A stretch of 64,000 nt of DNA. Origin: an uncultured Bacteroidales bacterium. GTDB taxonomy: Bacteria; Bacteroidota; Bacteroidia; Bacteroidales; UBA4417. This document shows, piece after piece, positions 26,855 to 35,441 of the stretch (position 1 is its first letter; each line of letters begins with the position of its first letter). Location of the stretch: assembly GCA_903879715.1 (NCBI GenBank), contig CAIRMR010000096.1:1-64000 (forward strand), read 5' to 3'. The notes under the pieces are model-generated. The model worked only from the letters and a program-made list of their open reading frames with translations. It searched no databases and was not told the origin of the DNA. The position numbers and the translations under genes are program-made.

Positions 26855-27994
26855 CTATTTCCTTGCAATTTCCAAATACTCCAACAAAGAAGAAGTAATA
26901 TAATTCAGCTGTTCTTCGTCCATCTCAGTATGCATTGGCAATGAGACTACTGTAGAACACAATTTTTCTGTAACAGGAAAATCACCGGGCTGGTAACGTG
27001 GATCCAGATAGGCCTTCTGCAGATGGATTGGCACCGGGTAATAAATCATAGCCGGTATATCTTTTGTAGCCATGAACTCAGGCAGTTTATTACGATCAAC
27101 TCCATTAACAAGTAAGGTATATTGGTGGAAAACATGGGTTGACCGGCTGAAACGAGCTGGAATAGTTAATTCAGGCTGATCTTTAAATGCTTTATCGTAA
27201 GCTGCTGCAACCTGCTGACGGGCTTCGGCATACTCATCAAGATGCTTTAGCTTTACATTAAGCACAGCAGCTTGTATGCTATCCAAACGACTGTTAACAC
27301 CAATATCATCATGATAATAACGTACAGTCATTCCATGATTAACTATTGAACGGAGCTTAGTAGCAAGCTGATCATCATTGGTAAAGATAGCACCGCCATC
27401 GCCATAACACCCAAGGTTCTTTGAAGGGAAAAATGACGTACAGCCAACGTGTCCGATAGTTCCTGATTTTTTCCATTCACCTGCAGCATTCTGGTAATCA
27501 GAACCTATAGACTGGCAAGCGTCTTCAATCACAAACAAATTATGTTTTTTCGCTATCTCCATGATGGCATCCATATCGGCAGTCTGACCGAAAAGATGAA
27601 CAGGAACTATAGCTTTTGTACGTGGTGTGATGGCATTTAAAATAGCTTCGGGGCTGATATTAAATGTATCAGGCTCAACATCCACAAGCACAGGAGTAAG
27701 TCCAAGTACAGCAACTACTTCGGCGGTTGCTATAAATGTAAAGGAAGGTGCAATTACTTCGTCACCAGGCTTTAAACCTAACGCCATCATACTTATCTGC
27801 AGTGCATCCGTGCCATTGGCACATGGAATTACATGTTTTACACCAAGGTATTTTTCGAGTGCCGTCTGGAACTCCTTTACAGCCGGACCATTGATAAACG
27901 AAGTGGTGTTGATTACATCACTTATTGATTTGTCAATCTCAGGTTTAATCTTTTCGTATTGCGACTTAAGGTCGACCATGGATATTTTCCGCAT
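26855..27994 (-). CDS. DegT/DnrJ/EryC1/StrS-family sugar aminotransferase (WbpE-like)
   Basis: PLP-dependent aminotransferase that converts a keto-sugar nucleotide to an amino sugar. 'ANGTDALQISMMAL' binds the PLP phosphate, 'FVIEDACQSIGSDY' carries the PLP Asp and Gln, and the internal-aldimine Lys is in 'TSFFPSKNLGCYGDGGAI'. 'HGMTVRYYHDDIGVNSRLDSIQAAVL' is the sugar-binding region. With the acetyltransferase just downstream this matches the WbpE-WbpD or WlbC-WlbB step. The dehydrogenase (WbpB/WlbA) that normally precedes them is not in the window. Length 379 is normal. Confidence 0.93.
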   Translation of the reverse strand: MRKISMVDLKSQYEKIKPEIDKSISDVINTTSFINGPAVKEFQTALEKYLGVKHVIPCANGTDALQISMMALGLKPGDEVIAPSFTFIATAEVVAVLGLTPVLVDVEPDTFNISPEAILNAITPRTKAIVPVHLFGQTADMDAIMEIAKKHNLFVIEDACQSIGSDYQNAAGEWKKSGTIGHVGCTSFFPSKNLGCYGDGGAIFTNDDQLATKLRSIVNHGMTVRYYHDDIGVNSRLDSIQAAVLNVKLKHLDEYAEARQQVAAAYDKAFKDQPELTIPARFSRSTHVFHQYTLLVNGVDRNKLPEFMATKDIPAMIYYPVPIHLQKAYLDPRYQPGDFPVTEKLCSTVVSLPMHTEMDEEQLNYITSSLLEYLEIARK

Positions 27995-28029
27995 TATCTG
28001 AAATAGTTACAATTGTTAATACTATTTTG

Positions 28030-28037
28030 CAAAGATA
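28030..28037 (-). promoter_or_regulatory. -7 box for the sugar aminotransferase
   Basis: CAAAGATA is a perfect minus-strand TAnnTTTG, 36 nt upstream of the start codon at 27994. Confidence 0.5.
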
Positions 28038-28149
28038 TTTATTGTAAGCATGTATTCAAGATTTGAATCGATTAATTGCAAAAAAAAAGATAAGAAATTT
28101 CAGCTTTGAGAAATAAATCCGAAACCAACCGACCGCTTCGTTGGATTTG

Positions 28150-28157
28150 TATCTTTG
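28150..28157 (+). promoter_or_regulatory. -7 box for waaA
   Basis: TATCTTTG, followed by C, is the commonest form of the Bacteroidetes -7 box. It lies 129 nt upstream of the waaA ATG, so the mRNA would have a leader of about 120 nt. Confidence 0.5.
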
Positions 28158-28286
28158 CATTTGGAATCAAGGATATAACACTATAGTTTTTTTTGATGTC
28201 AGTATCTTGGTCAGGATGTTTCTGATTTCGAAAAATAAAAACTATTTGTGATTCTATTTAACAGATTAACAACCGATTACTGAGTC

Positions 28287-29555
28287 ATGCAGCAAATTTA
28301 TTCCTTTCTGATTGTATGCTACGGCCTTTCCATCCGCGTTGCTTCTGTTTTTAATAAAAAAGCAGCCTTATGGATTAAAGGCAGGCAACAATACTGGACC
28401 ATTCTCGATAAAAAAGTTGCTGTGGCTCCTTTCAGTTTACCCGGCAGAAAACTTGCCTGGTTTCATTGTGCTTCACTTGGAGAATTCGAACAGGGCCGCC
28501 CGATAATCGAGACTTTCAAACAACAGCATCCTGAATATCTTATTCTGCTTACCTTTTACAGTCCTTCGGGTTACGAAGTACGGAAGACGTATTCCGGCGC
28601 TGACCTTGTGCTTTACCTTCCACTTGACACAAAATCTAATGTTAAGCGGTTTGTCGAAACCATTAAACCGGACATCGTTTTCTATATAAAATACGAGTTT
28701 TGGTTTAATTTCCTGAGTTATCTCCAATCGAAAAAAATACCCACTTTCCTGGTTTCGGCTGTTTTCAGGCCTGATCAGCATTTTTTCAAAGGGTATGCTG
28801 AATGGCCCAGGAAAATCCTTCAGGGATTTACAACGATTTTCGTTCAGAATGAAGACTCTAAGGAGCTTTTACAATTCATTGGAATTGAAAATGCTGAAGT
28901 TAGTGGTGATACTCGTTTCGACCGGGTTGTAGCTGTGGCGGCAAAACCTAAAACAATTGATATTGCAAAGGCATTTTCATTAAATCATAAGGTTTTAGTT
29001 GCCGGTAGCACATGGCCTGCCGATGAGGACCTTATTTTTAAACTGATTTATCAGAACAAGCATAAAATGCGCTTTATAATTGCTCCGCACGAAATAAGTG
29101 CTGATCATATCAGTTCGCTGATGCAGAGGGCGGGAAAAACGGCTGTGCAATTTTCGAAAACAAATATTGAAAAAGTCAAAAATGCTGAGATTTTAGTTGT
29201 AGATTCAATTGGTATGCTTTCCCAATTGTATCAGTATGGAACACTTGCATACATCGGTGGCGGTTTTGGTGTAGGAATACACAATATCCTGGAAGCTTCT
29301 GCATTCGGGTTGCCTGTATTTATGGGTCCAAACTATCATAAATTTAATGAAGCAAAGGAATTAGCTGAACTTGGAGGCGCTTTTGAAGTAACCAAACCCG
29401 ACGAATTGATTAAAAAAGTCAATATACTTCTCAATAATAAAGCAGAACTATCTCATGCCATATCAGTTAACAAAACCTATGTTACAAACGGATGTGGTGC
29501 AACAGAAATCGTGCTGAAACGAGTGAATGAGGTGATTTCACCTAAAAATAAATAA
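28287..29555 (+). CDS. waaA: 3-deoxy-D-manno-octulosonic acid (Kdo) transferase
   Basis: Inner-membrane-associated GT30 glycosyltransferase that adds Kdo to lipid IVA. The 422 residues start with a hydrophobic anchor ('IYSFLIVCYGLSIRVASVF'). The catalytic Glu lies in 'FHCASLGEFEQGRPIIE' (about residue 66). 'YEFWFNFLSYL' and 'FVQNEDSKELLQFIG' follow. 'AGSTWPADEDLIF' and 'YIGGGFGVGIHNILEASAFGLPVFMGPNYHKFNEA' form the CMP-Kdo site. Whether one or two Kdo residues are added cannot be told. Confidence 0.96.
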   Translation: MQQIYSFLIVCYGLSIRVASVFNKKAALWIKGRQQYWTILDKKVAVAPFSLPGRKLAWFHCASLGEFEQGRPIIETFKQQHPEYLILLTFYSPSGYEVRKTYSGADLVLYLPLDTKSNVKRFVETIKPDIVFYIKYEFWFNFLSYLQSKKIPTFLVSAVFRPDQHFFKGYAEWPRKILQGFTTIFVQNEDSKELLQFIGIENAEVSGDTRFDRVVAVAAKPKTIDIAKAFSLNHKVLVAGSTWPADEDLIFKLIYQNKHKMRFIIAPHEISADHISSLMQRAGKTAVQFSKTNIEKVKNAEILVVDSIGMLSQLYQYGTLAYIGGGFGVGIHNILEASAFGLPVFMGPNYHKFNEAKELAELGGAFEVTKPDELIKKVNILLNNKAELSHAISVNKTYVTNGCGATEIVLKRVNEVISPKNK

Positions 29556-29579
29556 TGCCGCCTTTTTTAAGGCACAAGC

Positions 29580-29688
29580 CCCAAATTTCAAATCCCAAAT
29601 TCCAATATCTAAGACCCAAAATTCCTGGGAACAAGGATATCTGTCCCTTGGGATTTAAGACTTGGAATTTGACTTTTGGAATTTTGTC
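29580..29688. repeat. Inverted array of CCCAAATTCC / TTGGAATTTG words
   Basis: A left half of CCAAATTTCAAATCCCAAATTCC-type words faces a right half of GGGATTTAAGACTTGGAATTTG-type words, so the spacer can fold back imperfectly. It lies between convergent waaA and mqnC and may help terminate both. Confidence 0.8.
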
Positions 29689-29721
29689 AGGATGAATCCA
29701 TTATCCCTAAAGCAAAATTGA

Positions 29722-30816
29722 TTAGGGAAACAACAAAGGTTGAAACTGTTGATTACGAAGTTGAGGTTCAAATCCGGCTTCCTTTATTGCGTGTTGAATT
29801 CCGGTTTCGTCAAAAGTATAATTTGCGCCTGCAACACTTACAACATTTTCTTCAATCATTATAGAGCCAAAATCATTGGCGCCTCCGTGCAGGCAGAGCT
29901 GGGCTGTATCCTTACCAACAGTGAGCCAGGAAGCTTGTATATTCGGGATGTTCGGCAGCATTAACCTGCTGATTGCAATTGTTCGGATGTAATCTTCAGC
30001 TGTAACTGAATTTGTAATACCATGCAGTTTTTTGAGCGAAGTCCCTTCGTCCTGAAAAGGCCATGGAATAAACGATATAAACCCGGTTGCACCTTCCGGT
30101 TTTTCATCCTGAACATTTCGCATATAAATCATGTGTTGGATTCGTTCTTCCATCGTTTCGATGTGACCAAACATCATAGTAGCAGAAGTAGAGAGACCCA
30201 GCTTGTGAGCTTCCCGCATAACATTGAGCCATTCCTCTACTGTGCATTTATTGCGTGAAATTTTACCCCGAACCCTGTCGGAAAGGATTTCGGCACCGGC
30301 ACCAGGCAAACTATCAAGTCCTGCTGCAATAAGCTGTACAAGGGTTTCGCGGAAACTGATACCTTCGAGCTGCGAAATATGCACAACTTCAGGCGGTCCA
30401 AGCGCATGAAGTTTAAGTTTTGGATACAGGCCTTTTAACTGACGGAACAAACCTGTGTAGAAATCGAGGCCAAGTTTCGGGTGCATGCCACCCTGGAAAA
30501 GAAGCTGTTCACCACCACGGGCAAAAAGTTCGTCAATCTTTTCCTTGTACTGCTCTATCGTAGTGATGTATGCTTCCTTGTGATTGGCTCCCCTGTAAAA
30601 ATTGCAGAACTGGCATCCTGACACACAAACATTGGTGTAATTCACATTACGGTCGATAAGCCAGGTAACCTTTTTATCAGGATGAAGCCTGTTGCGCACC
30701 TGGTTGGCGGCAAACATCAGCTCTGATGTTGAAGCTTTAAGATATAATGTAAGTCCTTCATCCAGTGTAAGATGAGTACCTTGTATTGCTTTCTGAAGTA
30801 GTTCTAGATATGCCAT
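29722..30816 (-). CDS. mqnC: Cyclic dehypoxanthinyl futalosine synthase (MqnC)
   Basis: Radical SAM enzyme of the futalosine route to menaquinone; it cyclises dehypoxanthine futalosine. The [4Fe-4S] cysteines are in 'CVSGCQFC' (Cys64, 68 and 71 with this start). 'ELFARGGEQLLFQGGMHPKLG', 'LGPPEVVHISQLEGIS' and 'PGAGAEILSDRVR' are characteristic. I choose the ATG at 30816 because an upstream ATG at 30834 falls inside a perfect -7 box (30832-30839). This gives 364 residues and a start 'MAYLELLQKA'. Other mqn genes are not in the window. Confidence 0.94.
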   Translation of the reverse strand: MAYLELLQKAIQGTHLTLDEGLTLYLKASTSELMFAANQVRNRLHPDKKVTWLIDRNVNYTNVCVSGCQFCNFYRGANHKEAYITTIEQYKEKIDELFARGGEQLLFQGGMHPKLGLDFYTGLFRQLKGLYPKLKLHALGPPEVVHISQLEGISFRETLVQLIAAGLDSLPGAGAEILSDRVRGKISRNKCTVEEWLNVMREAHKLGLSTSATMMFGHIETMEERIQHMIYMRNVQDEKPEGATGFISFIPWPFQDEGTSLKKLHGITNSVTAEDYIRTIAISRLMLPNIPNIQASWLTVGKDTAQLCLHGGANDFGSIMIEENVVSVAGANYTFDETGIQHAIKEAGFEPQLRNQQFQPLLFP

Positions 30817-30831
30817 AATGTGATATTGTGG

Positions 30832-30839
30832 CAAAAGTA
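30832..30839 (-). promoter_or_regulatory. -7 box for mqnC
   Basis: CAAAAGTA is a perfect minus-strand TAnnTTTG, 15 nt upstream of the preferred mqnC start. It decides the start choice. Confidence 0.6.
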
Positions 30840-30878
30840 GACATTTTAGAATTTAATATCAGAAGAAAAGAAGTAAAA

Positions 30879-31042
30879 ACCACAGAGGCACAGAGGGCAC
30901 AGAGGAACACTGAGGGAAAGTAAAAATCAATGAATTGATAAATTAAGTCAAAGACAATATTAAACCACTAAGTCACTAAGTGCATTAAGAAACACTAAGA
31001 AAAAATCTCCGTGAACCTCTGTGTAATCCGTGTCTCCGTGGT
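30879..31042. repeat. ACCACAGAG/CTCCGTGGT inverted-repeat element
   Basis: The left end ACCACAGAGGCACAG (30879-30893) matches the inverted right end CCGTGTCTCCGTGGT (31028-31042) at 12 of 15 positions. The left arm continues as CACAGAG-type words (GGGCACAGAGG). The middle has ACCACTAAGTCACTAAGTG-type words. It is a relative of the element at 10657-10855 and fills the spacer between mqnC and the next leftward gene. Confidence 0.8.
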
Positions 31043-31049
31043 AAATAAA

Positions 31050-31568
31050 TTATTCCTCAATCTCTTTTTTCTCTTTAAAAACATCATAATCCAGCACTTT
31101 CAATTTCCATCCATCTTCCATTTTGCAGCGTTTATTCCGTAACAGGTAAGATGTAGTTCCAAGCACGATGAAGGATCCGGTAACTATTGGTATTGTATTA
31201 TCAACCAAGGGCGTGTCACCATTAATTGCCCTGTTAAATACACTTCCTGCCGCATAAACTCCGCCGGCCAGGTACATCATTCGCCAGGCACCATTTAAGA
31301 AGGGCCGGATGATGTTTACTTCTTTGACTTTTTCCAATTGATATGTAAAATTTTTATTTATGGTCAGCACGGAATCGTCTATATAGGTAAGCTCACCGCT
31401 TACAGCAAATTCAGGCTCCCCGGTCCGGATAATAATCTTGTCGCCGGAGTGATAAAGGAATCGTTTTGTTTTACCCGGTTTCTGCAGCAACAATACTTTC
31501 TGCGCATCCACGGTATGACAAATTAAAACTAATAATCCTGTCAACAATAAGATTAAACGTGCTTTCAT
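31050..31568 (-). CDS. Secreted protein of unknown function
   Basis: 172 residues with a Sec signal peptide ending 'TVDAQ' (about residue 23). The mature part reads 'KPGKTKRFLYHSGDKIIIRTGE' and then 'SGELTYIDDSVLTINKNFTYQLEKVKEV', a small beta-rich segment. Two hydrophobic stretches follow ('AWRMMYLAGGVYAAGSVF' and 'IVTGSFIVLGTTSYLL'). Similar small proteins are common in Bacteroidetes, but I know no function. The tail is Lys/Glu-rich. Confidence 0.75.
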   Translation of the reverse strand: MKARLILLLTGLLVLICHTVDAQKVLLLQKPGKTKRFLYHSGDKIIIRTGEPEFAVSGELTYIDDSVLTINKNFTYQLEKVKEVNIIRPFLNGAWRMMYLAGGVYAAGSVFNRAINGDTPLVDNTIPIVTGSFIVLGTTSYLLRNKRCKMEDGWKLKVLDYDVFKEKKEIEE

Positions 31569-31718
31569 AACTAAATTTATTGGTACCGTTAAAATTAAAC
31601 AAATTAGTTTAAACTTAGACGGTTAAAAAGTCAAAAAACTATAAACTTAACATATACCTCCGCCCTGTTAAGGGATTGATATTTTTACGACATTTGTACA
31701 CAAATCAGGAATCCCGGT

Positions 31719-32885
31719 ATGAAGGCCAAATTTAATTTTATTCTAATTTTACTTGCAATATGGCTTTTCCAGGGATGTAAAAGTATTACAGGAGATAAGA
31801 TAAAAGTTCATGGAAACTTCACCAATTTGCCTGAAACCTGGCTGTATATTTACCAGGTTCTGCCGGAAAGTCAACCCTTGATCGATTCGGTAAGTACTGA
31901 TGCGTCAGGCAATTTCAGCATAACCTTCCCTGTTAAAAATGCCGGTTTTTACTTATTGAAACGAAACGCGGATAATGAAATCACTTTGATTATTTCGCCT
32001 GGTGAAAATATCTTGCTTACAGGAAACGGTAATTCACTCCGAAACACGTATACGGTTGAAGGGTCAAAAGACTCGAAGTTGTATTCCGAATACAACCAGT
32101 TCACTGCCACTAACCTTACTAAAGTAGATTCATTATCCCGGATTTTTGCTGAAAGCCAGTCAAACCCTGATTTTATTCATATCAAGAAACAACTGGATTC
32201 CACATATCTCGGAATTTTCAACAATCAGAAAGAAAAGGTTGTATCCTTTGTGAATAACCATCCGAATTCACTCACATCATTGCTTGTAATTTCCAGTAAT
32301 TTCGGTCCAAACCCGCTTTTATCCGAGCAATCTTATCCCGAATTATTTTTGAAACTTGACAGCGCATTGTTTCAAGCTTATCCTGAAAACAGCCTTGTAA
32401 ATACATTTCATTTGCGCGTGCTTGATTTTAAAGTTGAAATGGCTGATGCCAGAGAACATGACAAAATCCTGAAAGCGGGAATGCCGGCTCCTGAGATTTC
32501 ACTGCCCAACGCAGCCGGGAAAGAGATTAAACTTTCATCCACGCATGGAAAACTTACCCTGGTTTACTTCTGGAGTAGCTGGAATGCGCTTTGCAGGCAA
32601 ACCAATATGAATCTCGCCAGTATTTATACAACATATCATGACCGTGGTTTTGAGATTTACGCAGTGTCAATTGATTCAGATACTGATCTTTGGAAGAAAT
32701 CGTATATGCTCGACAAAGCTTACTGGGTACAGGTAAATGATCCCAAAGGTCTTGAATCCGGCTATTGCAGAACATACGCTGTTAAGGCAATTCCAATGCT
32801 GATCCTTGTTGGAAAAGATGGAAATATAATTGCGCGTGACCCGGTATTTGGAGATTTGTCAGGTTTGATTAAGAAGAACCTTTAA
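31719..32885 (+). CDS. Thioredoxin-fold lipoprotein (DUF4369 plus TlpA-like) lacking a CxxC motif
   Basis: Envelope protein with a lipobox-like 'FQGCKS' (Cys20), an N-terminal DUF4369-type domain ('KVHGNFTNLPETWLYIYQV...PLIDSVSTDASGNFSI') and a C-terminal TlpA/AhpC-like thioredoxin domain from about residue 240. The active site reads 'YFWSSWNALCRQTNMNL': the first Cys of WCxxC is Asn, so only the second Cys remains. The cis-Pro is present in 'VKAIPMLILVGKDG'. The classic disulfide exchange is therefore unlikely; it may be a one-cysteine or non-redox variant. Length 388 is normal. Confidence 0.87.
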   Translation: MKAKFNFILILLAIWLFQGCKSITGDKIKVHGNFTNLPETWLYIYQVLPESQPLIDSVSTDASGNFSITFPVKNAGFYLLKRNADNEITLIISPGENILLTGNGNSLRNTYTVEGSKDSKLYSEYNQFTATNLTKVDSLSRIFAESQSNPDFIHIKKQLDSTYLGIFNNQKEKVVSFVNNHPNSLTSLLVISSNFGPNPLLSEQSYPELFLKLDSALFQAYPENSLVNTFHLRVLDFKVEMADAREHDKILKAGMPAPEISLPNAAGKEIKLSSTHGKLTLVYFWSSWNALCRQTNMNLASIYTTYHDRGFEIYAVSIDSDTDLWKKSYMLDKAYWVQVNDPKGLESGYCRTYAVKAIPMLILVGKDGNIIARDPVFGDLSGLIKKNL

Positions 32886-32886
32886 T

Positions 32887-32948
32887 GTCGGATTGCGGAT
32901 TGTGGATTGTGGATTTCCACGCTCCTTACTTATAACTTATAACTCAAA
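32887..32948. repeat. Degenerate GGATTGTGGATTGTGGATT / CTTATAACTTATAACT word repeat
   Basis: GGATTGCGGATTGTGGATTG is followed by ACTTATAACTTATAACTC. Both are short-word tandem runs, and they occupy the whole 75-bp spacer before the lpxH-like gene. Confidence 0.8.
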
Positions 32949-32960
32949 TTTCATTCTCAA

Positions 32961-33728
32961 ATGCAGCCCACTAAAACAAACATATACTTTGCAAGCGATT
33001 TTCACCTTGGCATTCCCGACAGGATTAGCAGCCTGGTACGCGAAAAACGACTTATCCGGTGGCTTGATATGGTTCAAAAAGATGCCGAAGCCATCTACCT
33101 GATGGGCGACCTTTTCGACTTCTGGTTCGAATACAAAACCGTAGTGCCTAAAGGATATACCCGATTATTCAGCAAGCTTGCCGAGATTACCGAAAAGGGC
33201 ATCCCTGTACATTTTTTCAAAGGGAACCATGATTTCTGGGCATTCAATTACCTGAATGAGGAATCGGGAGTTACTATCCATGACGACTTCATTAATATTG
33301 AATTAAAAGGAAAGAAGTTTTTTCTCGCTCATGGCGATGGACTTGGTCCCGGTGATCATGGCTATAAATTTCTTAAAAAAATATTCCTTTCGAAATTCAA
33401 CCAATTCCTGTTCCGCTGGCTTCACCCTGATATAGGGACAAAAATGGGACTTTACTTTTCACGTGGTAGCCGTATCTCGAATATGATCAAACAGGATAAA
33501 GATGAAAACTTTTTCCTGCATGACCAGGAATTCCTCCTGGTATTTTCACGCGAAATGGCAGCTAAAAATCCTGATACCGATTACTTTGTTTTTGGACACC
33601 GTCACGTTCCTACAAATATTAAAGTCTCCGATAAAGCCAGCTGTATAATCCTGGGGGATTGGGTAAAACATTTCTCTTACGGAAAATTCGATGGTGATAC
33701 TTTTGAGATAAAGTATTTTGAAGAATAA
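32961..33728 (+). CDS. lpxH: UDP-2,3-diacylglucosamine diphosphatase (LpxH-like)
   Basis: Calcineurin-like phosphoesterase that hydrolyses UDP-2,3-diacylglucosamine to lipid X in lipid A synthesis. Metal motifs are complete: 'FASDFHLG', 'MGDLFDFWFEY', 'FKGNHDFW', 'LAHGDGLGPGDHGYK' and 'FGHRHVP'. The 'GDLFDFWFEYK' and 'HGDGLGPGDHGY' forms are those of Bacteroidetes LpxH-type proteins. Length 255 fits. No other lpx gene is adjacent, but waaA lies a few kilobases upstream. Confidence 0.9.
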   Translation: MQPTKTNIYFASDFHLGIPDRISSLVREKRLIRWLDMVQKDAEAIYLMGDLFDFWFEYKTVVPKGYTRLFSKLAEITEKGIPVHFFKGNHDFWAFNYLNEESGVTIHDDFINIELKGKKFFLAHGDGLGPGDHGYKFLKKIFLSKFNQFLFRWLHPDIGTKMGLYFSRGSRISNMIKQDKDENFFLHDQEFLLVFSREMAAKNPDTDYFVFGHRHVPTNIKVSDKASCIILGDWVKHFSYGKFDGDTFEIKYFEE

Positions 33729-33958
33729 GAAACTTACACATAAAACATTAATGCTCAATTAGTGCATGCAAATAAGAAATCTGATTGAAAAGCACATAAC
33801 AACTAATAAAAAACAATAAAGTTAGGAACATACTATACTTTTTCATTTTGAGTTATGTGTTTAGTGTTATTCGTTCATTTTGTTAAAAACCGATAAGTCA
33901 TTAAAAAGTCCTGCCTAACTATCAAGATCGCTCACATAACAATTATAAAATCTAACAA

Positions 33959-35329
33959 ATGGAAAATTTAAAAGCATACATCCAGTCCAATTCCCAACGC
34001 TATCTCGATGAATTATTCGGTTTAATACGTATACCATCAATCAGTTCCGAAAGCGTCCATAAGGAGGATATGGTTAAAACAGCCCAATATGTCGTTGACT
34101 CACTTTTAAAAGCAGGTGCCGATAAAGCTAAAATTATGCCTACTACAGGTCATCCGGTTGTTTATGCCGAGAAGATCATCGATCCTTCAAATCCCACCAT
34201 CCTGGTTTATGGCCATTATGATGTTATGCCGGTTGATCCGCTCGAACTCTGGACTTCGCCCCCATTTGAGCCGGAAGTACGTGATGGAAAAATATTTGCC
34301 CGTGGCGCTGTGGATGATAAAGGACAGCTTTTTATGCAGGTAAAAGCTTTTGAATACCTGGTTCTGACCAATCAGCTAGAGTTCAATGTAAAATGGATGA
34401 TTGAAGGTGAGGAAGAAATGGGTTCGCCAGCCTTAGGGAAATGGCTCCCCGGCCAGAAGGAGCTTTTAAAAGCCGACCTGATCCTGGTATCCGATACCAG
34501 CATGATAGGCTTACATATACCAAGTATTACAGTAGGATTACGTGGTCTTGCCTATATGGAAGTGGAAGTTGCCGGCCCCGACAAAGACCTGCATTCGGGT
34601 ATTTATGGCGGTGCTGTAGCAAATCCGGCAACAATTCTTGCAAAAATGATTGCTTCGTTGCATGATGAAAATAACCACATTACCATTCCCGGGTTTTACG
34701 AAGATGTATTGGAACTTTCAGCCGAAGAACGCGCGGATATGGCCCGCGCGCCTTTTAACCTGGAAGAATACAAGAAAAAACTTGATGTAAAATCGACACA
34801 TTGCGAAAAAGGATATACCGTTAACGAATGTACCGGCATACGACCTGCATTGGATGTAAACGGAATGTGGAGCGGTTATACCGGTGAAGGATCTAAAACG
34901 GTTCTTCCGGCCAAAGCTTTTGCTAAAATCAGCATGCGCCTGGTTCCGCACCAGGACCCGCATAAGATTGCAGAACTTTTTACCCGTTATTTCGAGTCTA
35001 TTGCTCCGGATAGTGTTAAAGTTACGGTTAAAGAACACCATGGCGGATATCCTTATGTGGCTCCAACCAACACGGCTGCTTACCGCGCAGCGAGTAGAGC
35101 TTACGAAACCACTTTCGGAATAAAACCGGTTCCTACCCGAAGCGGTGGAAGCATCCCGATTATCTCAACGTTTGAGCAGGTTTTGGGCGTTAAATCAATC
35201 CTGATGGGTTTTGGCCTGGATACAGATGCCGCCCATTCGCCAAACGAAAACTACCACCTCGAATGTTTTTACAAAGGAATTGAAACGATAACCTGGTTTT
35301 ATAAATACTATGCGGATGAGCTGAAATAA
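33959..35329 (+). CDS. M20 family dipeptidase
   Basis: Cytoplasmic zinc peptidase of the M20 (carnosinase/CNDP-like) group that hydrolyses dipeptides or acylated amino acids. Metal and catalytic motifs: 'VYGHYDVMPVDP', 'ARGAVDDKGQ', 'IEGEEEMGSP' (catalytic Glu pair), 'VSDTSMIG', and the late His in 'DTDAAHSPNENYHLE'. The lid domain contains 'GPDKDLHSGIYGGAVANP'. Length 456 is typical. No signal peptide. A strong terminator follows. Confidence 0.95.
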   Translation: MENLKAYIQSNSQRYLDELFGLIRIPSISSESVHKEDMVKTAQYVVDSLLKAGADKAKIMPTTGHPVVYAEKIIDPSNPTILVYGHYDVMPVDPLELWTSPPFEPEVRDGKIFARGAVDDKGQLFMQVKAFEYLVLTNQLEFNVKWMIEGEEEMGSPALGKWLPGQKELLKADLILVSDTSMIGLHIPSITVGLRGLAYMEVEVAGPDKDLHSGIYGGAVANPATILAKMIASLHDENNHITIPGFYEDVLELSAEERADMARAPFNLEEYKKKLDVKSTHCEKGYTVNECTGIRPALDVNGMWSGYTGEGSKTVLPAKAFAKISMRLVPHQDPHKIAELFTRYFESIAPDSVKVTVKEHHGGYPYVAPTNTAAYRAASRAYETTFGIKPVPTRSGGSIPIISTFEQVLGVKSILMGFGLDTDAAHSPNENYHLECFYKGIETITWFYKYYADELK

Positions 35330-35351
35330 AAGTCATTAAATATTAAAACTA

Positions 35352-35392
35352 AAAAAACACCCATTCAGCAAAATCTGATTGGGTGTTTTTTT
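35352..35392. terminator. Bidirectional terminator after the M20 gene
   Basis: CACCCATTCAG pairs with CTGATTGGGTG with one mismatch, flanked by A and T runs of seven. It serves both convergent genes. Confidence 0.88.
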
Positions 35393-35441
35393 AGCAATTG
35401 GGTATATATTTGAAACAGGAAGAATAGGAATAGGTATTTAA

